Origin: Progne subis subis
Taxonomy: Eukaryota; Chordata; Aves; Passeriformes; Hirundinidae
Assembly (NCBI GenBank): GCA_022316685.1
Contig: JAKJHU010000037.1
Coordinates: forward strand, 1,847,792-1,911,791
Length of the DNA: 64,000 nt
Direction of reading: 5' to 3'
Under the pieces are notes generated by a model. The model worked only from the letters and a program-made list of their open reading frames with translations, was not told the DNA's origin and did no database searches. The number at the start of each line of letters is the position of its first letter. Position 1 is the stretch's first letter. This document shows positions 1 to 12,755 of the stretch, piece after piece. Both the position numbers and the translations under genes were made by a program.

Positions 1-3000
1 ATTGAAATCATTGTAAAGCTTAATTAAAATGGTCTCTGAGCACTCTCTGATACATCTAATGACAGGATGTATCACTTTGTGATATCTAAGCAGAGGCACA
101 GGAGTAGTATCCCTGCGCAGTGGGCAGCACTGAGCTGCCCCAGTCAGGAGGGAAATAGTGCTCAGAGGAGAGGCTCGGTCAGTCAGGTACATCAGAACCT
201 GAATCCCTCTGAGGAGGGTAACCTCAGTGTTATCTTCTTATTTTCAGCTGCTAAATTATATCCAGAGCTAAAAATCAAACAAAACAGGAACACATTAAAA
301 AGGCCTTTGACTTGCATGGCTTCTCTCCAAGACTGTTCTTTCCCCACTGACCTCTCAGCCTGTCCTTACACTATCTGTACATTTTATTGTTCCTGTCATA
401 AACTCTCTCTAGAGAATCAACAGCTTATTTTTAACATTTATTGCCCTTTTTCACAATAATAGGCTTCATCTAGAGAAAAAAAATTGCAAAATATTCTTTA
501 GCCCACACCTTCTGTCTACAGTGCAACTAGAAACTCAGAACACTTGGTATTAAGCCCCTCAATGTTTCCCAGAATATATGAATGTTCCTTAGCTCCCAGA
601 CAATTTTTTCCTTTACATTTCACCAATTGAATTCTGTATCTTCGTTTTCCTCAAAAATTTTATCGTTGTTGTTGTTATTATTGTTATTGTCACTATTATT
701 ATTATTTTAAAGTTGTTTATAGCAAAAGGCCACTTTGCAATAAGATGCAGTGTTCTACTTATTAGTAGGTTTCACTCCTGAGCTTTTATCTTGCAAGCCT
801 GTACTTTCAGATTAATGTGGGTGAAACTCCTATAACTCTTCGCTTTCTTATGCTTTTGAAACTTCAGCTGTAAATCCACTGGATACTTTCATATTTTCTC
901 CCTTGATCCTTATTGATTGATGATATTTAGGTGGTTTTTTGCACTGCCAAGATTTAAGGGTTTCCAGACAGACCAGAGAGTAGAAAGCTCAAACGGCAGA
1001 GGCAATATAATTGTCAACTTAAGCACTTGAAAGATTCTATCATTTCTTTTACCAAGCAAGACCTTTTCTTGTTTATTTTCACCGTTCCAATAGGACTGTT
1101 TTGGTTTTCTTTTTTGTTTGGAACGAAGGGAACTCAATATGACTTTGCTTCTCTTGAGAAACTGGATGCATCCCTGATATCATCTTGATGGGCAGTAAGC
1201 AACACTATCTGATTACAATATTCTTTTCATCAAGAATTTAACACAATTCGTAATGTATTTGTCCTCAAAATGTTGAAAGTAGCAATATTTCAAGGAAAAC
1301 ATTCCTGTCTGAATTAACTAATTTTTTTTTCTCAGATTATTTTTCTGGAAGGTGCTAATCTTACAATAATCTATCAATTTATGATTCAGTTTAAATTCAA
1401 TCTTTTAAATATTTATTATTACTCTAGTAAGTTTGGCAATGTTTTGATGAATTTAATTAATATACCACCATTTCATATTCTATTTTATAGCTGCACTTAC
1501 TGTTACTACCTCCAGCTATGTATTTAAACAGTCCAAATAGTATCTCAACACCAAGCCCAGCACAACAAACTTCATTTGGTTCCAGTCAAGAATTTGTGAC
1601 TATCAGTTCTTGACCCTAAGTATCAGATCTCCTTTGGATTTTTCTTGGCTATTAAAATACTGATGCTCTCATGCTTTATGCATATTTCTTACTGGAACAG
1701 AGTTATTAAGGAAACAAATAGTTTATAACAGACATCAATCCGCCGTAGTGTACCTCTATAAGAGAAAAAAAGCCTCTCTTTCTCCAGCAAGGAAAATATA
1801 ATGATGAATGTTAAGGGCAAATTGTTATTTTCAAATGCTTTTGGTTCTCATACACATCTAGCATATACATTGTTGAATTTGGTTCTCATTTCCTGGTAGT
1901 GATGTATGTGAGGTATCGGATGACCTATAAAACTGCAGAAAATACTTGCGCAGAGCAAATTCTGACTTCTGCTTTCACTGAGGGCAATGAAACTCCTTGC
2001 TCAATGTTCAGCAGCCCTCCAGGACTGCCAGCAGGCAAGTGGGAGGAATATTTTGTGGCAGTCAGTTGCACAGTATTGAGTTTAGCAGCCCTTGCACAGA
2101 TGGGATCTGGTCTGTCTCCTGCTGCCCCGCCTTGTGCAGTGTAGTTCTGCCCTGTCTTTACAGCAGGCTGTGTCAAGGACACACAGTCCAGCCCTTTAAA
2201 AATGAATCTAAACTTCTTTATGCTAAATCAATTAATTGACTGATCAGCTTATTTTGAAAAATCCTTGCTGACCTCTATTGATCTTGCTGTTATACTAATG
2301 CTGTATTATCTTGTTATATATACATTTATGCATCAGAATGCTTTAAAATCTCTTCTACTAGTTTAAGGTAGAAAATTAGTGCCTGCTACTTCATCCTGCC
2401 ATGATGCAATTCTTAATACAAGCACTTCTGAATCTGCATTCAGTGTTTCTCAGAAATAGTTTCTTGTCATTTCAATGTTTCTGAGAAAACATCTTTGAAT
2501 TTTTGTGCCTCCTCTGCCTTGTTTTGCCTCTTCTGCATTAAAGCAGCTCTCACATTGATAGTACTTCATCTGCTACTTTCTTTAATGAAAACAAAAGCAT
2601 AGTAACAATAAGATTTAAGTCCTCTTGACTAACAAGGAGACCTCTTCCTTTTTTGTGTCTTCTTGTTTAATTACCAGTGTGTTCACTGTCCTCATTCTCC
2701 TTGCTTGCTTATACAGAGTTCTCTTTATTCCCTCCTGGCTACCACCGGGCACTCTTACAGAACATGGAGGGTTTTCTTTAACAAGTCTTACTGGAATTTG
2801 GTTCATGCCTGAACTAAAACTCCTTACACAGCAGCTCATGGCTGGAGAAAGTAGAGTCACAAGATTATGAACATGTAAACCCCAGCTATTATCCCTGCAT
2901 GCAGAGGGGGATTAGGAATTGCATTAGCAGTTGTAGGAAGGTCTTTGGTGTAATTATTTTGTTGCTCCAAAGAGAATTAATTCCTACCCTAGCACAAAAC

Positions 3001-4124
3001 TTTTGAATGGATGAGTCTGATTTTGTGTTGCATTCAGGCTTGTCAGATCCAGTTTATAAAAAGATTGTTGGTATGCTTGCATGTGAATAGTTCTTCAGCT
3101 GTAAAGCTGGAGGCCAATTGTATGATTCCGTTCTCCACAGTGGTGCATTTGTGTCAGTCGATTCTAAAGGACAGCTGTACAAGGAACTTGTTCAGGATCC
3201 TAAGTGCTGGCCTTTGACTCTGCAGACTTCATTTCAGTGTTTTGGGTGGATCTTGCCTTTTCTTGTGCCTCAGCCCCTTTTGCCTTGAGACGTGAATTGT
3301 TTCAGAGTATGTTTGCACTGGCACATCTTGCATTGCCAAAACACGTCATTGCTCAGGAACAGCCTCTGCTGAGTTTCTCATTCAGCTAACTGCTGCTTTG
3401 CTCAGGAAAGTAACCAGCTAGAGAGCTGCTTCTCTTCTGCTTCCAGCTATTTCTCCCCCACACCATGCAAATTATTTTGGATTCTTCCTTGAACAGTTGT
3501 GCTTGGGCTCTCACTTGAACAGTTGTGAGCAATTGGGTTTTCTAAGCTGACCTCTATGAAATTCTGGTTCGACAACAAGGCAGGAGGGGGTTTGGTGCTG
3601 GTCTTATCTAGCAGATTTTGCAAGATTCCACTTCTCTAGGTTGCAGCTTGAAAAGGGGTCTTCTTTTTTCAAGGTGGATTTCCAACCTATATTTCAAGGT
3701 TCTCTTTGTCACTTCCGTCCCATATCAACAATGGATTTAATTTAGTTTTGTCTATTTGTCTTCCAAGTGTCTACTTGTCTTCCAAGTGTCAATGTTTTCC
3801 ACCCAGTTGCTTCACGCTTCCTAAATATTGTACCAATATAATAATGACCTACACATTTCTTGTGACAAATCAGGACCTTCCCCACACTGGTGTGTTTTCA
3901 GAGGGCCACTAGTAACCTTATCCAGAAAAAGCAGAGCATATCTACTTGCTCTGTTCTCCTGCCACACAGATCCAAACCATTCCCTAAACCAAGCATTATC
4001 ACACATGCACCTTCTCACCAGCTCTTTCTCAGCTGGAGTCACATTGGATTTCTCATTTCGTCTACAAAATTATTGGGGTGCTGTCAAATTACAGATTCCA
4101 TAAAATATTCCTTTTCTTTTTCAG
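1..4124 (+). other. TMEFF1: TMEFF1 intron (partial, 5' end outside window)
   Basis: This stretch lies upstream of the TMEFF1 exon at 4125 and is read as its intron. It ends in a pyrimidine-rich tract followed by CAG at 4122-4124, a good 3' splice site. I found no EGF- or follistatin-like coding exon here on either strand. The open frames present, such as 67-459 on +, have no recognisable domain and look like chance. The content is AT-rich unique sequence with one TTG/TTA-rich low-complexity patch near 664-708. Confidence 0.7.
664..708. repeat. TTG/TTA-rich low-complexity tract
   Basis: The sequence is an imperfect run of GTT, ATT and TTA triplets on the + strand, inside the TMEFF1 intron. 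It is a simple-sequence tract with no coding signal. Confidence 0.7.
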
Positions 4125-4283
4125 GTGTGAATCAGGATATACTGGACAGCACTGTGAAAAGACAGACTTTAGTATTCTTTATGTTGTCCCAAGTAGACAA
4201 AAACTTACGCATGTCCTTATTGCAGCAATAATTGGAGCTGTACAGATTGCCATTATAGTTGCAATTGTCATGTGCATAACCAG
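4125..4283 (+). CDS. TMEFF1: TMEFF1 penultimate coding exon (EGF end, transmembrane helix)
   Basis: This internal exon belongs to tomoregulin-1, a single-pass membrane protein with two follistatin-like modules and one EGF-like module. It begins after a polypyrimidine-CAG acceptor and ends at a CAG|GTAGGT donor; the reading frame enters with one base completing a split codon. The translation starts with the last part of an EGF module (CESGYTGQHCEK, with the final cysteine pair and the GY-G turn). A short juxtamembrane segment follows, then a hydrophobic helix of about 23 residues (VLIAAIIGAVQIAIIVAIVM) reaching CIT. The last codon is split AG|A and completed by the exon at 5938. The match to the TMEFF1 rather than TMEFF2 tail is judged from memory of the family. 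Upstream exons for the signal peptide and follistatin modules are outside the window. Confidence 0.93.
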
Positions 4284-5937
4284 GTAGGTAACAACAAAAA
4301 CAGTGAAAAATTTTGCGTTGTTCGGATATACTTTCTCTGTATTTAATTATAGGATGCCCAATATTTTATTTGCTTAATACTCACTTAAAAACTACCTGAT
4401 GACTGAAGCAGGATGATTAGGTAGCATCCTATCTGCCCTCTTGTTTCTTTGGTCACAAAAACAAGATTTATTTGAATTCAGAAAACACCAGTAACCACTT
4501 TGAATCTCCAGACTAAATGCACAGCAGAACAGATCAGCCCTGAAACAAATCCAAGAGTTAAGATACTGTGCTAGATCTTCACTGGACTAATTGGAAACAT
4601 TGTGGAAATTTTGTGGAAGCTATGATCCCCAGATACCACCCAGTGAAAGCCGGGAGGCTGACAAGATGTGGTACCACTGTAAATGGTGTTACACAGAGAG
4701 GGAAGTACCCCTTATACCATATACACTTTCTGAAAATTTGTGTGCAGCTCAGGCCCAATATTGAACGCTCACAGTAAGAACAAGTTTTATGTAACTTAAA
4801 GACACACAATCAGAGATTTAAGGTTTCTGGATTGTTTCAAATTCTCACACTGTGTAAAAACTGAGATGAGAGTCATGGGCTCTTTTTGATGACAAGGCAT
4901 TCTGTTCTAGGACTTGAACCAAACAAGCACTGAGGTCTCTGAGATAGATTAAGTATGACTTAGCTACCTTATAGGTGCATGAAGCCTTTAAGACTTACAC
5001 TTGGGCATCTCTGCCACAGTTTGACTTTTCCTCCTCAAGTTTTCCTTCACTTTTTCAGCTCCACCTACACTGGGCCATAAAACTTTCTGCTACTGCATTA
5101 GTTTATGGGTTTCAGAACTCAGTGATGTAGAGGGACACCCTGTGAATGAACAATACAGGCCTTTTCCCTGTATCCCTTGTAAAGTTCAACCTAACAGACA
5201 CTAGCACATGTATGAAACACCATCTGCACATGTAAAAGAGTTACTTGGCTCATGAAATTGATGTCATTCTCTTTTTTAATCAACATCCTGCTGGCTAAAG
5301 CAGTGGTGTGGTTCAGCTCCTTTTTCAGCCTTTGTATGACCACTCCCAGCTCTCAGTCTCTCACATCTTGCTGCATCCCAGCAGGACTGCTCCATCATTC
5401 ATTGCCTGGCTGAGTAAGTGCCATTCCATTTAGAATTGCTGGCTTTTGTGAATCCTTTCAGTTTTGTATCTGGCCCCAAGAAAGGGATCACCAGTATCAC
5501 CCCACAGAAAAACCTGGGTAGGTTCTGTCTCATGGGCTGCCATAAGCAGCAAGGCACCTGGAGGTCCAGAACTTCAAAAGGCTGATTGATCCAGTCTCAC
5601 CATCCACAGGGTTTTAATTATGAAATATGTATAAAGTAAAGCTCATGCAATAATTCCCCATGGAAGATGTTTGATGGATCAAGGCTGAAGGATGTAGCAC
5701 CTTGTTGGTTTCAGTTTCAAGGTCAAGCAGGGCTCCCTTCTGAATGATCTGAGGTCCTACAGACATTCCCAGCTCACAGTCCAGTACTGAACAACAGGAG
5801 TGTCCCACTTGTCAGCACAGATCATAGACTCTTTGACATTGTTAAGTACAGAAAATTAAGTCAATGCATGATTGCTAGGCTTAATTGTATGTGGCATATA
5901 TAAAGCCAGCCCTCCTTTCCTCTTTTTTTTTTAACAG
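4284..5937 (+). other. TMEFF1: TMEFF1 last intron
   Basis: A 1.65 kb intron runs from the GTAGGT donor to an acceptor with a long T tract followed by AACAG at 5933-5937. I saw no coding or RNA gene in it. Confidence 0.88.
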
Positions 5938-6022
5938 AAAATGCCCCAAAAACAATAGAGGACGTCGGCAGAAGCAAAACCTAGGCCATTTTACTTCAGA
6001 TACATCGTCCAGAATGGTTTAA
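5938..6022 (+). CDS. TMEFF1: TMEFF1 terminal coding exon (cytoplasmic tail)
   Basis: The last coding exon encodes the short cytoplasmic tail of tomoregulin-1. It completes the split arginine codon, then reads KCPKNNRGRRQKQNLGHF, then a Ser/Thr-rich stretch ending SSRMV, and stops at TAA (6020-6022). The basic cluster immediately after the membrane helix is the expected stop-transfer signal. The tail is about 28 residues and, from memory, essentially the same as the mammalian TMEFF1 C-terminus, so the identification is strong. CAVIN4 begins only about 1.65 kb downstream on the same strand, the same gene order as in mammals. Confidence 0.94.
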
Positions 6023-6890
6023 CTTAGTGCTTTTTATACCTACATTTACCATGTGATGTACATTTTTATTATATCTTTTTTTAAAGAATGGAAATATTTA
6101 TTTCAGAGGCCTTATTTTTGAACATTCTTAGTGTAACAATGTTGGTCTGTATTCTGAAAGCGTCAGCTCTAACAGCTATGGACTGTTTTAGTATCTTTAC
6201 TTTTATGTTTTTGAATACAGTAGTTCATTTTCTGTATTTGTATCACATGGTTATATAATAGACTTGTGCTTTATCCATGGAATGTAATATTTTTGGGTAC
6301 ACAGATTTATTCCAACCATGGTTGTAGACTTAAAAAACCCCAACAAACCACCAAAATAAGTCCACATTACCTAAGAAACAAGGCATGAACTAAAGGTAAA
6401 AATGTTTACAGCTTACTTTTCTTATGAGGAACTAGACAACACTGTGTTTAAATACCGTAGATATTTAAATGTTTTTGGAAGTTAGTAACTGATTTTTTAG
6501 ACACTGCCTATCGCATGAACTGTGAAGCTGTGTGCTGTGTGTAGTTGTAATATATTTATAAAATGTGTGGGCTGGGTCTAAGCACTGCCATCTTCATAAA
6601 TAATTCCAACAATTTATTTTTAAAGATGAAAATTATAAATTTCTTAATTTGGGAAGTTACCTGGTAGAACAGATGGCACAGGTCCAAAAGAAGTAGGTCT
6701 TAGTAGATTTAGGTATTGTAAAAATTGGTGTTGAATTATTGAACACAAATAATTGGAATAAAGCCTGCTTTATCACTGTTAAAACTGTTTTAATACTTCT
6801 TAAACTTTTTTAAAGAAAATACATGTTTTAACACCTACAATACAGATTGTATAGTGTTTGTGATTAAAATAAAAAAAATAAAAGTGAATG
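6023..6890 (+). other. TMEFF1: TMEFF1 3'UTR with candidate polyadenylation signals
   Basis: AT-rich sequence follows the TMEFF1 stop. Canonical AATAAA hexamers occur at 6757-6762 and 6868-6873. The second lies in an A/T-rich cluster and is followed by GT-containing sequence, so cleavage is plausible near 6780-6900. The exact 3' end cannot be fixed without transcript data. Confidence 0.6.
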
Positions 6891-7299
6891 AATTCCTAGT
6901 GCTCTTGTAGAGAGTATTTTCAAGAGCTAAAGAAGTCCATCCAACTTAGTCTACTGGTCATTGTTATATTAATAGACTGTTAGTTGTCGTTTGAAAGATC
7001 TCAAGATAAAGTGTGAATAGGATGTGTTCAGCTGTTTTAACATGTAGTGTAGGCTTTCAGAATTTTGCATGTAGGATTTAAAAATTTGTTCCATTAAAAA
7101 AAAATGCTTTCAACATTTTGAACTGGAAAAGCATGTCACAATACAACATTTTCACTATATTGCCTCTGGTTTAGTGTGTTTATTTGTTACCCCACGGGGT
7201 AATTGGAGCAAGTTGAAGACCTGAAGTTGTTTTGCTGGAAAAGAAACAACCATGCTGATTTTCCTGACCGCTTTTTGAATTCCCTCAGAGGAAAGCACT

Positions 7300-7677
7300 C
7301 CAGTAACATGAAAACAAAAGCAGATCTTTAAAAATATGCAAGTTTGCTTTCCTGCTTAATTAGCAAGTTACTTAACTTTCCTGGATTAACACTAATAACT
7401 TCATCAGTACAGAAGCGTGACCCTTTAAACGTATGTTCCTTTCCAGATATTGCTTCCTAATTTTAGGGGTTTCATGTTGCTGAAAGTATCTGAGCAATCA
7501 TGTGTGGATATTTTGTAGTCAGAAGTATTTGACCAAGCTCCAGGAGCGGCGTTTCACGCCCTACTTTGAGCATCGCGGGAGCCAGCTGTCGCCCTGGCTC
7601 CCTGCAATAGCGCCAGAATCGTTCTGGCAGGATCACCGAAACTTCGCCTCGCTCCAAACTGGCTGAAGGTAGGCAAA
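7300..7677 (+). promoter_or_regulatory. CAVIN4: Probable CAVIN4 proximal promoter and 5'UTR
   Basis: The few hundred bases before the CAVIN4 start codon are much richer in CpG than the surroundings, especially 7550-7677, and the enrichment continues into exon 1. A CAGCTG E-box lies at 7583-7588. A near-match to a MEF2 A/T core (TTAAAAATAT, final base off consensus) lies at 7328-7337. Both kinds of site would suit a muscle gene, but each is short and can occur by chance. No convincing TATA box at a fixed distance is visible. Promoter identity is inferred from position. Confidence 0.4.
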
Positions 7678-8088
7678 ATGGATCGCCGCGAAATCACCTC
7701 GGAGGCGGACAAAACTCACCAAAATCGTCTCTCCAGCGTCATCGAGGAGGAAGAAGAGCAAGATGCAGCTTACACGATTGTGACAGTCCTGGACAAAGTG
7801 GCCAACATTGTTGACAGCGTGCAGGCGAGCCAGAAAAGGATAGAGGAAAAGCACAGGGAGATGGAGAATGCCATCAAGACCATACAGATTGACATTTTAA
7901 AGCTTGCCCAGGCTCATGGCAATACAGGCTTCACAGTGAACAAGTTACTGGCGAAAACCCAGAAGGTCAGCTCCACCATGAAGGAGGTGCGGGCGCGCGT
8001 GGAGAGGCAGAGCACCAGTGTGAGGAAGGTGGAAGCAAAACAACAGGAGATGCTGAGAAAAAACAAATTCCGAGTCGTGATCTATCAG
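7678..8088 (+). CDS. CAVIN4: CAVIN4 (MURC) coding exon 1
   Basis: This encodes the N-terminal 137 residues of muscle-restricted coiled-coil protein, a caveola coat component that associates with other cavins and with caveolin at the muscle sarcolemma. The start ATG has a strong context (AAAATGG) and gives [20 protein letters not shown], followed by an acidic run (EEEEEQDAA). A long heptad-patterned coiled coil (about residues 30-130, including [20 protein letters not shown]) is the family's HR1 trimerisation region. The exon ends in FRVVIYQ at a CAG|GTAACC donor in phase 0, matching the phase-0 start of the exon at 20498. The open frame runs a further 54 bases into the intron, but those codons are not coding. 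Combined with exon 2 the protein is 355 residues, close to the roughly 360 of mammalian CAVIN4. Confidence 0.96.
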
Positions 8089-11049
8089 GTAACCGCGAAC
8101 CTAATTTCTTGTGCTACTGTTGCTTTGCCACCTCCTTGGTGATTTCTGGTAGGTGCTGGTTAATGAAGCAAAAGGTGCAGTCTGTCCAATATAGGAGTTA
8201 TTTTATGCTTTCTTTAACACTGATCTGTGCTCCCCAATGCCTTTCAGCATGAACCTACTGGCAGCAGCACACAGGGTCTATTATTAGTGTGGGTAGGTTT
8301 CTGAGCCAGTCATGTAAGATTAACTGCAGATCAGTGAGGACTATTTGCTGCCTCTCCAAAAGGTAATATGAAGCAGGCTCTTTAAATCTTGTCATACAAA
8401 CCATGCCTGACATTCATCTCTGTTATTTTTTTCACCGTATTAGGTAGAAGTGCAAATAAGAAAAGTGTTTTTGAGCTCTCTGAAACACAGATTTTCTTCT
8501 AACACTAATTTCAAAACGTGGCTTGTTTTAACTTGCATTATTGCCCAGGCTTTCATACTGCTGACAAATAAGGACTTTCTTCCTTGTCTCAGTATATAGC
8601 AGCATTTGTACAAACTAAAGGTCAGACCCACAAACAATTCATGACAACAAATACTCCCTTGTATGATCCACCTTGGAAATGGTTTATCATAGCACCGTTT
8701 TTTCAATCACAGTGGGCAAGGAAATCATATAGTTTCTTTCACTGACCTTATTCTAGGATATTCATTGTACTTCAAAATAACTGTGTTTGAAGAGAAGTTT
8801 CATGAAACAGCATGGTATCACTTGCATCCATACAAGCAGTGTAAACAGTTCTGGGATCTTGTCAATGAATGCTGTGAAACACATTTGTCTAATGGTCTGA
8901 TCCTGCCTTTGCTGGAACTTCCCGGCTTCCCAGGTCAGTAGAAAGTAAGAGAGTTTGATCTTTTGCCAAAAGCATAATTGCTCCTTTTTTACCAGCAAGT
9001 CACCAAAGCTTCTTTCAAATGAGTTGTATTCCTCATTAGGTGTTCTTGGAAATATCACCCGTCGTGAGTAACACAATGCACCCCCATCACTCAGCTTTAC
9101 ACCCTGGTCTTGCATCTGTTTGTACATAAATAACATCATTTGCAATGAATGGAGCTGTGTTGCACTGAGTTTATTCAGCACCGTGTACAGCTGATAAATG
9201 CATCTTTATAACCTAGCTTTCTTAAGTAGTTCATTTTCCTCTATGGGAAAAAATAGCTGAAAAAAGGAGAAAAAGCTGAAGGTAGGGAATATCACCTCTT
9301 TATCACCTCTTAGTACCATATACAGCCAAACTGAGCCTCCCAGATTTTCTGACTGAATGACTTATTATGGTTATTCAGTAGAAAGTACAGACCAAATCTG
9401 TCCTATTATCACCATTATTACAACCTGCATCATCATCACGGAATAGAAAAGAGGCACTTTCACTTTTTGCTCGCAAATAATTTCCCAGCTAAAGGTAATA
9501 AATCTCTGTGACTCCCCTGGTTAATGGCATAATGCCATTTCATTGATGGGCCTTTACCATAATGACTGCAGCAGAATCAATGCCTTGAAAATATTTATCC
9601 TTAAAACAGTATTCATTACATGTTGTAAATTTTTCTGCTAGAAAGACATAAGCCATTATTTATTTAAAAATATAGTAAAATATTGTCAAAATGGATTTAC
9701 CTGCAGGTGTAAAGAACAGCCTTTGATATTTTCAGGCCTTTCATGCAAAAGATGACTCTCACAATGCATTTTCTCTTAGAATCACCTTCAGTAGGAGTTT
9801 ATGGTCTCTCTGCTGCTTTTGCTGGACAAGAATGGCCTGCACCCTGTTCTGTATGTTTGATTAGGTGGTTCTTTTCAGGAAGGGAAACAGCATTTTTTGT
9901 TGTCTTTCTGGCTTCCTCTTCCTCCAGTGGTTAGGACTGTCAGTGAGAATATGAAGGGAGTGAATGACTCCCTCCTTAACTTCCATCCTCTCTGTGAGGT
10001 AGACTGAACAACCTTTTCCCACGTGCAAGGAGGAGAGGCAGGTATGTGGATGCCTCTGGGATCCACCATTTAGCACTTTTCTGGAGAGGAATAACTGCAG
10101 CACTTCTCAAAACCTGGAACAATCTAGGTAGGCAAAAGTGCACTGTAACTTCAATGCACAGGTACATTTATGAGAGTTTTTTTGACTCAAGTACAGAGAT
10201 TTTCACACTGCTGAATTACACCAGGGTAGGCACACTGATGCAGTGCCAAGACCTGAATGATTGGAGCTTGGCTAGGATGAGTGGGAGTCTGTTAATAGCT
10301 ACGGAACCAGTGTATTCCCTGTGCTATACTCTACAAATGGGTATAACCATGTTATTTACTCTGTGGCTGTGATTGATGGCTCTTCTATAGTGAGGAGTTT
10401 TTCTGACGGACTATTTGGACCATTGAGATGGGGCCAATGAACCATGTGTTGCTGGCATAGAATCTTTACACCAGTGAGGACATGTTGGTTTTAGTTTTAA
10501 CTTTTGCCAGAACATCAATATATGAAGAAAAAGGAAACATCAATTAAATACTAAAGATTTTCTTTCAAGTGGATAGCTTTGATCTTATCATTGATGGAGG
10601 GAGTAGGCAGGTTGAAAAAGATCATTGGCTGAAGGAGATTGTCCCAAGAGATCTCAGCAATGATGAAAAGAGTTGGCGATATTTTCACATTAAAAAAAGA
10701 CAAAGTGATCATCCTTGAGCAGAATGATTAGGGAATTGAGAGTGTTCATTTTTAGAAGGCCATGTGGTTGAGGAAAAGATTTGGTAGCAGGCAGTTCTCC
10801 TCCCTAGGCTGACTGTATGATTAAAAATGCCAGGTTACTTCAGACTTTCTAGTGAAGTCTTTGACCCTGGAATGCTATATGCCCTGAGACTATAGTAGGG
10901 AATAAAAAGGATGTTGTAGGTTGTACAGGTCACTGCTCATTTCTGTTCAGGTTAGTCTGAATAACCAGCTGTAAGAGCTATCATTTCTCTGAAGTCAAAG
11001 AGCATTTAACTGTTGAAATCATTCTGACTAAATTATTCAGAACTTAAAG

Positions 11050-11053
<4 letters not shown>

Positions 11054-11081
<28 letters not shown>
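11054..11081. repeat. Poly-T homopolymer (28 bases)
   Basis: An uninterrupted run of T sits in the CAVIN4 intron, about 220 bases before the left boundary of the duplicated block at 11301. It is outside the duplicated block. No adjacent retroelement body was recognised. Confidence 0.9.
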
Positions 11082-11086
<5 letters not shown>

Positions 11087-12565
11087 GAATGAACTAGTTT
11101 CATTTGCTTTTCTGCATGTTCTGCAAGTTCCTATTTAAATGGAACTGTACAGGCACCAGAATGCCATGTTACTATTACTGGGCTTTTGTCTATTGTTGCT
11201 TCATATAAGCACCATAAATTAATAACTACTTCCTATGAAGGGACATGTGCATTTTTTTTGCTCACTGCTGTTTGACATTTAAAATTAGTGGACTTGTCGT
11301 AAACCAAATAAGCTTATGGCTTGACTGACCTGTGCAGTCGGGTTACAACTGATTTATTTGCCCTATGGTTGCTCCACTGCACACATGGGGAGAGATTCAC
11401 AGAAGCAGCCTTGCAGCAGCACTGATATTATGCATAAACATGTTCAAATATAAGTGTCTTCTCCTGTCCACTGACCTTCTGTGGTTATAATGACTAGACA
11501 GTAAGAATGGTGAGATCAAGATGGGGACAATAATCTGGGAACCTGAGGAGGCACTTTCATCTGGCAGTAGAAATCAGGGTTTCAGGAGCTCAGGAGATTG
11601 CCATTAATTTGGTACTATTTGGGGATAAGAATGACAGGCTCAAAAATGGCCCTGCAGATCAAAATTCTTAGTAGCATGGAGTTAAATAGCTCACCAAGAG
11701 CAGACTGTGCTAGGTGGCTCATATTTGATCACTTTTCTGTTTTTCAGAAATGCAGGAGGTCTTATCCTTTCTCATATTTATGTACCTGGTATCTTACCTC
11801 ATAACAGATTATCTGGAAAAACAACAGGTGGCAGTGCATTGTGTTGAAATGTGAAGTGAAGCTTGCAATGGGTTTCTGAAAGCGTGTTTCTAAGGCTGCC
11901 TTTGTCAACTGTGTAAAATCTTCCTTGAAAATCTTGGTATGGAAAAGGTGTGATACTAATAAAGTGTGTTCAAAATTAGAATCTATCAGTTCATAGAAAG
12001 AAATATAGACAAGAAACCAAATTACTTTTATAGCTGGAATAATGCTAATTTTAGTGTACATGGTGTTAATTCCTGTTAATTTTAGTTCTGATCTGAAACC
12101 ATAAATGGAGGTGTCCAGTCCTGGAGACAACAGGGTCTGGAAAAAACTGCCTTCTAAAACTCACGGGAAGAGAAGAAACCTAAATTGTTATTAATGTGTA
12201 GCCTGAAAACTGATTGGGGGAAAACAATGGTGTGAATTGACGGACTATATCTGACAGCAGAACACCGACCTCAGCAGCCCAGTGACACAGGGCCTTTGTT
12301 GAAGTCTTGTGGCAGAAGCCTTATAAATATTTTTACAGCTGGGATAGGTAATTGCTTTGCTGAGGATACAGAGAATAAAATAAACCCAATGATTTTTTCA
12401 GAGGGTGTCATGAGAGCCCTTTGTTTGCGCTGTCAAGCCCAGTGCTCCAGTTCAAAGTGCAGTGAGCTGGCCCCATGCTGTGCAGCAGCCACTCATGGGG
12501 AGCTATCAACCAGCTAAAGAAAAAACTGTTTCTAGTGATATGTTTGCAAGGAAAGATGAGAAAGG

Positions 12566-12755
12566 AAAAAAAAAAAAACAAAACACCAAACACCCCCCCA
12601 AAAAAAACCCCCAAAAAAACAAACAAAAAAAAATCAAAAGAAAAACAAAACAAAACAAAAAAAAAAAAAAAAAAAAAAACCACAAAAAAAACCCACAAAA
12701 ACAACCCACCCCAAAAAACCCCCACAACAACAACAAACAACAAAAAAACCCCCAC
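12566..12755. repeat. A/C-only low-complexity tract
   Basis: About 190 bases consist almost entirely of A and C, with A runs up to about 20 and C runs of 4-7. The opposite strand is therefore a T/G tract with several G runs. Copy B has a shorter version at 28121-28292. Long open frames on both strands here are lysine/asparagine/proline or phenylalanine runs created by the composition and are not genes. Confidence 0.92.

Noticed and set aside
67..459. 130-codon + strand open frame at the start of the window
   Set aside because: It shows no domain, signal peptide or splice logic and lies within the TMEFF1 intron. The length is compatible with chance.
8089..8142. Extension of CAVIN4 exon 1 open frame past 8088
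   Set aside because: A CAG|GTAACC donor at 8088 joins in phase to the exon at 20498, giving the full-length cavin. The extra codons are intronic.
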